From the NCBI GenBank assembly GCA_024811115.1, contig JAKOGH010000005.1, positions 62,001 to 126,000 on the forward strand: a DNA stretch of 64,000 bases, given 5' to 3'. Made by a program: the position numbers and the translations under genes. Positions within the stretch are counted from its first letter, which is position 1. Each line of letters begins with the position of its first letter. This DNA is from Terana coerulea (lineage: Eukaryota; Basidiomycota; Agaricomycetes; Polyporales; Phanerochaetaceae). The notes beneath the pieces are model-generated. The model was not told the DNA's origin and ran no database searches. It saw only the letters and a program-made list of their open reading frames with translations. Shown one piece after another: positions 59,573 to 64,000 of the stretch.

Positions 59573-59778
59573 TGTTTTGACTCGACGTGGTGATTTGGTG
59601 GTGGTGGCGATGGTGGTAAATCCGAGAACGCGTCCAGAGAAGAGGCGCGCTATAGCGGAGATTACGCACATACCGCGAAAGGCAACTCTCTGGCGAGCAC
59701 AGCGACATATGTAAGTACATTAGTCAATAGGGAGGTACCAGGACAGAAAAAAGCAGTAGAGTAAGGTAGAGCGGCCAT

Positions 59779-60333
59779 TCACTTCTTCTTTGCCTCCTCG
59801 GCCTCGATGGTCTCTTTAACGACTTGTTGCATCTCCTGTAGTGTAGTCGTCTGATCAGCACCATTCCCAGCAAGTGATAGTGCTTGCGCACTTGCAATGC
59901 CGACATATCCAGCCCAGATGCTTGGAAGGCTACGCCAAGCTTCTTCATCTGTTCCCGTATTCTTGAGCTCTTCAACAAGGCGAACATGGACGGCCTGACC
60001 GGATCGAGACCTAATAACCAGTGGTGAGGTCCATGCCCTTGCATGCTTGCAGGTTTCACACTTCGTACCTTCTTCCTGCAGAATATGGTAGGTCTCCAAG
60101 AGTAGTTTCTGTAGCTCCGGATTGTTCGCAATAGCATTCGCAGCTTTGGAGTCCTTCAAAGCCTCCAGGACCTTGTCTCCGTGCTCGGGCTTGGGGAACT
60201 CCAGTGCACGGACATGAGTGCTCGAGAAATATCTCGGTATGTTCCGTGAGGAAGATGATGAGGGTCGGAGTACAGCACTGGTCTGCAGGCGGCACAGCGA
60301 GCGGGAAAGCGAGCGGAGAGCAGACGTCGTCAT
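59779..60333 (-). CDS. Small mitochondrial protein, uncharacterised
   Basis: The start at 60333 gives an Arg/Ser-rich presequence (MTTSALRSLSRSLCRLQTSA) with an RNIPRYFSSTHVRAL segment typical of mitochondrial import. A helical part follows (ELQKLLLETYHILQEEG). There are two readings of the rest. One is a single long frame to the stop. The other removes a 58-nt and a 43-nt intron, giving SSRIREQMKKLGVAFQASGLDMSALQ then TTTLQEMQQVVKETIEAEE. I prefer the spliced form because its helices look conserved. Both end EAEEAKKK. I do not recognise the family. It is divergent from PSF3, only 91 bp away. Confidence 0.65.
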   Translation of the reverse strand: MTTSALRSLSRSLCRLQTSAVLRPSSSSSRNIPRYFSSTHVRALEFPKPEHGDKVLEALKDSKAANAIANNPELQKLLLETYHILQEEGTKCETCKHARAWTSPLVIRSRSGQAVHVRLVEELKNTGTDEEAWRSLPSIWAGYVGIASAQALSLAGNGADQTTTLQEMQQVVKETIEAEEAKKK

Positions 60334-60424
60334 AAGTAGAGGCAGGGAGAGGCCGTGGGAAAATGGGCTCGCGTCGCGTAAAGCAGCCTGACACGCGCCT
60401 GAACGCGTCTTGGCCTGCTGCAGC

Positions 60425-61218
60425 ATGGACGACGACTACTACTCCATTGACTCCATCCTCGCAGAGAACCAGAAAATACAATGTACTTTCAAGGTCGACA
60501 TTCCTGACATGGGCCACCTCGACGGAGGCAACGAACGCGACATCAAGGCACTGAGCAAGGTCCAGATTCCCATGTGGATGGCATACATCCTCATCTACTC
60601 GTATGTTCTTGAACGCTTGTATGTATTCGCTGCCGACAACGCATACGCTTGTTAGAGACTACGCAGATTTCAATATTCCACCTCCCCTTCAAGCGAGAGT
60701 TCGTAATGCTCTGAACGCCGAATCTCGCAGTGTAAAGCTGTCCAATCTTGTCGGGCAGGGTGGTCTTTGGTACGGCTTTGGCCGCATGCTCATGAAACTG
60801 TAAGCACTGCACATGTCCTGACCATACTACACTCCAATCTTGCAAGGCCAGACTGGACGACGCTCCCGGGAATGAAATATCCAACATCCTCGTTAAGGCA
60901 CGTTCCTTTGCAGTCTGTAGTACTCATTTCCTCGACCTCCCCTCCTGTGACAGACATTCCGCGCCCGACTCTCCGAAGTAATTGACCAAGCCCAACACTT
61001 CGCCTCGGTGAACATGTCGGGAGGTGGTGCAGGCCAGAGTGACGGGACGCTGGCTTTCCGCGAAGGACTCGACGGAACCGAGCGCGAACGTGCGTCCTTC
61101 TCTACAATTGTCCCTCACGGGCATCGTTAATCAGTTGCTCGCAGTGTTCTCGCTTGCGCAGGAGAGCACACGCCGGTCGAAGCGGTGGTATGAGACCAGT
61201 GAACGCGGAAGACGATGA
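60425..61218 (+). CDS. PSF3: GINS complex subunit Psf3
   Basis: Part of the CMG replicative helicase (Cdc45-MCM-GINS). It starts MDDDYYSIDSILAENQKIQC, the usual Psf3 opening with the B-domain words FKVDIPDMGHLDGG and KVQIPMWMAYILI. The A domain follows: DYADFNIPPPLQARVRNALNA, VKLSNLVGQGGLWYGFGRMLMKL, then TFRARLSEVIDQAQHF. The end is LFSLAQESTRRSKRWYETS. Four short introns join in frame, the last after TERE. The length of about 200 residues matches the family. Confidence 0.92.
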
Positions 61219-61284
61219 CATCCGCCGCGGAGTCGAGTTCAGATCGGACGCCGTGTTTGTATCGCATGTATGATTTGTCTTTCT

Positions 61285-61663
61285 CTACTCTGTCTTCTCC
61301 TTCGCGCTATCATTGAGCTTCGGTTCTACCTGCGTGCTTTGAAGTTCGGCGACGAACCTGTGGCACGTCAGCATGTTACAACATGTGGAAGTCAATTACA
61401 CACCATTTCACGCTTGCCCAAAGACATCCCTCAATAAGAATAAGTGCCAGGAAGTGGAGATTTCCCCGTGTCAGGAACAGCAATCCTAGGAACACGCAAA
61501 GCAGGAAGGCGAATGCAGCGTCCAGAATGAGTAGGGATGTTGGGTTTAGGGATGACCCTGGCGTAAGGATATTGGCGAAAAAACTGGAGCTGGAATTGAC
61601 ACCTGGGACGGTATCTGGAGGTGTTACTGAAGCGTCAGATCTTGTTGTAGGCGAAGAAGACAT
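61285..61663 (-). CDS. PKR1: Pkr1-like V-ATPase assembly factor
   Basis: Small ER membrane protein that in yeast helps assemble the V0 sector of the vacuolar ATPase. It starts MSSSPTTRSDASVTPPD. The conserved body is FFANILTPGSSLNPTSLLIL, then two membrane segments (DAAFAFLLCVFLGLLFL and HFLALILIEGCLWASVKW). FVAEL follows across an intron, as in other Pkr1 proteins. The tail is charged and ends DSAKEKTE. It is about 110 residues, normal for the family. It converges with PSF3 with 66 bp between stops. Confidence 0.85.
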
Positions 61664-62218
61664 AGCTGAACAGTGAAGACTACGGATACAGGTCCACTGC
61701 CCTGGCGCAGACTCGCGCCACGTGGAACGTGGGAGAATATCAGTATTTGGAGTTGTTTGTAGTACGAACGAATGACGAGTTCAACGCAGTTGTATACAAT
61801 TCTCGGTAAGTAGTGTAGCGTACATCGTCCGAAACGTCCATGTCTACGCCGAGAACGGTGTTAAGAAGATATGTAATAATATATGCGAGGTTGGCGGGCA
61901 CCTATGCAAAGAATATCCTAATGCGAAGAAGATAACGTCGAGGGAGAAAGTGTGCACTAACGCCATGATGTATGTTACTGCTGAAAGGCCGAACCCTCGT
62001 TACAGACAGAACGTGTGGTGGATTCAAAAGGTCCCCAGAATGTAGGAATGAAGCCAGGACCGAAGACTATGAAAACAATCGAGCCGAAGATACAACAAAC
62101 AACGCAAGAAGTGCGTGATGCGGGGCGCGATATGCCGCGAGGGGTAACAGAACTACATGGTGGTCCAGACAAGGGCGGAAAAGCAGGTGTGAGCGAGGTT
62201 AAGGGGGTATGGAAGACG
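61664..62218. other. Intergenic, PKR1 promoter and kinase 3' end
   Basis: About 555 bp. On the minus strand the frames here follow the kinase stop and have no domain, so I see no further gene. Confidence 0.45.
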
Positions 62219-64000
62219 CTAATCGACGCGCATCGGGCTACCAGGGTTTTCTGGCAGTCGGCTCGCCTCCTGCCCGAAACCTCCCTGCCCCAGCGGACTG
62301 TGACCCGCAGCCATCGGAGTCTGGCCAGGGGCGACACCGCGTTTGTGCCTCCGCCCCAGCAGCGTGGCGCCGTCCATATCGAGTTCAAACGGTACGCTCC
62401 CGCTCTTCTTAGCGCCACGATCTCTCTGGCCGGCACGACCGTCGTATAGCGGCGAACTTTGCTTGACGTGAGCCGTACCCTGAACCGCACGTTTAGCGGC
62501 CATCTTCGCGCCAACCCCTTGGGGTATCTGCGGCTGTGGCGCCGCTGCTGAACGACCTTGGCGACCGTCCGGCTCTTCGCCATGTCGTTGCCGCGCCTCG
62601 GCAACGGTGTTCTCGTCTTCCTCCATTGCGTCGTCTTCGTCCTCTTCGTTGAGACCGCCGAGGAAACCACGGTTGGCGCCACCCTTTGCAGCGCGTTTCC
62701 GTGCACCTTCCTCTTCCATCCTATGGACGGCATAGGTGATGTCGAAGGCTTCCTTGAGCGTGGCGAGGCCGGGCGAGCGTGCTTCCCGGCCATTACCCCG
62801 CACAGCGGCAAGCAGTGGTGAGTCGAGAGGCATGTTATGGGAGTCGGGACCAGGGGTAGCGGGTGGAGGGGTGCAGGCGCAGCGCTACACCATGGGTGGG
62901 CGAGGAATTCATCAATCGTGTATCGTTGGGCGGGATCGACACACAACAGATGCGTGATCAGGTCCTTAGCTAGAAAATTCAACGGTTGAGTGGGAATCGG
63001 GATTTCTGAACCAATGTGCTCACCTGAAGCGCTTATTGAGTCCCACCACGGACTAAGGAAAGTGTAGTGTCCTCGCGCGACCTTCTCCGTCAACACATTA
63101 ATGCTCTCGTCGTAGAAAGGTGGGAAACCACAGAGAAGGGTGTAGAGCACGCAGCCAAGGGCCCACATGTCGACGCTCTTGCTATACCGCTCGTCCTTCA
63201 CGATCTCAGGGGCTGTGTAACCGACGGTTCCGCATGGCGTCATGGTCTGTTCGTCCCAAACGATCTTACTGAGGCCGAAATCCGCAATTTTGACACGGCC
63301 AATGCCCCCACCCCCCACACCAGGCAGGAACTCGCCCTCGTCTTCCTTCTCCTCGTCGAACTGCCTGGGGACAGGGTTCTTGGATGGTACGATGGGTATC
63401 CGCTCGAAGAGCAGATTTTCGGGCTTGATGTCACGGTGGACCACACCACGCTCCTCGTGCAAGTGCCGGATACCATGCGCCACCTGAAGGATGACGTGCC
63501 TGGCCAGGTTCTCGCTGAAATAGGTAAGCTTGACGATTTGGTGGAAGAGCTCGCCTCCCTCCATCACTGTATGGAGTACATGTGTCAGCACGGCGCTCCG
63601 ACGGCCACACATGAGGGACAGCGCTTACGTTCAAGTACGAGGAAGTAGTGCTCAGCGGACTCGAAGAACAAAAGGAGCTTTACAATCGCCGGGTGATTGG
63701 TCCCGCGCATAATTTGTACCTCTGTAATGTCCGTGAGCATTGTCATTGATAGACCGATGACGCATCGGACGCACCTTTGAGGATATTTGCGCGCTATGCA
63801 AAACACAACAGGTCAGCTACAAAAGCTTGCGACTCTTGGATAGAAAAGCACCTCTGTCACGCGCGGCTTCTTCTTGAACTCCTTATTGAGATGCTTATCT
63901 CCCGCCTGCCGCGCGTGAAGAACGAGGAGGCGATAATGAATATATAGGAGGAGAGAGGATGCGGTGGACTACTAACCTGCGAGGCACTGAGCTCATATTT
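62219..64000 (-). CDS. CAMK-group protein kinase, Srk1/Rck2-like (5' end beyond the window)
   Basis: Stress-activated Ser/Thr kinase of the MAPKAP type; in yeasts Rck2 and Srk1 act below the Hog1/Sty1 MAPK. The sequence enters at the right edge within KYELSAS, downstream of the expected ATP-site lysine. Then come RANILKEVQIMRGTNHPAIV, FESAEHYFLVLE, MEGGELFHQIVKLTYFSE, the catalytic loop HRDIKPENLLFE, an insert of about 40 residues (NPVPRQFDEEKEDEGEF), DFGLSKIVWDEQTMTPCGTV, APEIVKDERYSKSVDMWALG and LCVDPAQRYTIDEFLAHPWC. The C-terminus is basic and disordered and ends PENPGSPMRVD. The frame needs one more base in the GGGG run at 62868-62871 to continue from SAAPAP to TPGPDSHNM. Confidence 0.88.

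Noticed and set aside
59573..59671. Upstream start for the TFIIIC subunit
   Set aside because: The added 33 residues look unlike the family, and the second Met has an acidic start more typical of it.

Overview
This window is nuclear DNA from a filamentous basidiomycete fungus, most likely an agaricomycete. The genes are split by many short GT-AG introns of about 45-70 nt. They are densely packed on both strands and encode eukaryotic machinery with fungal hallmarks: a sterol 3-keto reductase, a Zn(II)2Cys6 factor, F-box/LRR proteins in the agaricomycete style, an Rds1-type ferritin-like protein and an Srk1/Rck2-type kinase. I saw no bacterial operons, CRISPR arrays, tRNA or rRNA.

Layout. At 0-3.7 kb there is a rearranged stretch: a broken partial copy of the ERG27 5' end, two head-to-head coding remnants, and a fold-back repeat cluster upstream of intact ERG27 (3.7-5.4 kb). 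At 5.9-10.1 kb are a secreted ferritin-like protein and a secreted serine carboxypeptidase, both minus strand. At 10.3-18 kb are NOP58, an EAF-type elongation factor, the lysine methyltransferase EFM6 and a CBM48 protein. At 18.3-30.7 kb are a Q/P- and RGG-rich protein, KRR1, an NCBP3-like protein, BOL3 divergent from COX15, proteasome alpha6 and a small helical protein. At 31-32.5 kb is an F-box protein, followed by 2.9 kb without a recognisable gene that includes a GC-rich island. At 35.4-42.5 kb are a Ser-rich protein and an aldehyde dehydrogenase with unusually long introns. At 42.5-45.3 kb I recognise nothing. At 45.3-52 kb are a Zn2Cys6 factor, proteasome alpha2, a 1-Cys peroxiredoxin and SSU72. 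At 52.5-64 kb are an F-box/LRR protein, a short-chain dehydrogenase, ribosomal protein eL29, a TFIIIC subunit, a small mitochondrial protein, GINS subunit PSF3, PKR1 and a kinase that runs off the right edge.

The genes are mostly housekeeping: ribosome biogenesis (NOP58, KRR1, eL29), RNA polymerase II and III function (EAF, SSU72, TFIIIC, NCBP3), proteasome (alpha2, alpha6), mitochondrial cofactor assembly (BOL3, COX15), sterol synthesis and redox defence. They do not form one pathway or a biosynthetic cluster.

The most important general observation is that at least fifteen otherwise convincing genes or exons need a one-base change, nearly always inside a short mononucleotide run, to stay in frame. 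Several of these genes should be essential, so the pattern most likely reflects run-length errors in the assembly. Other notable points are three probable GC-AG introns, an exon holding only the start codon, a 12-nt micro-exon, and swollen introns in the aldehyde dehydrogenase gene.
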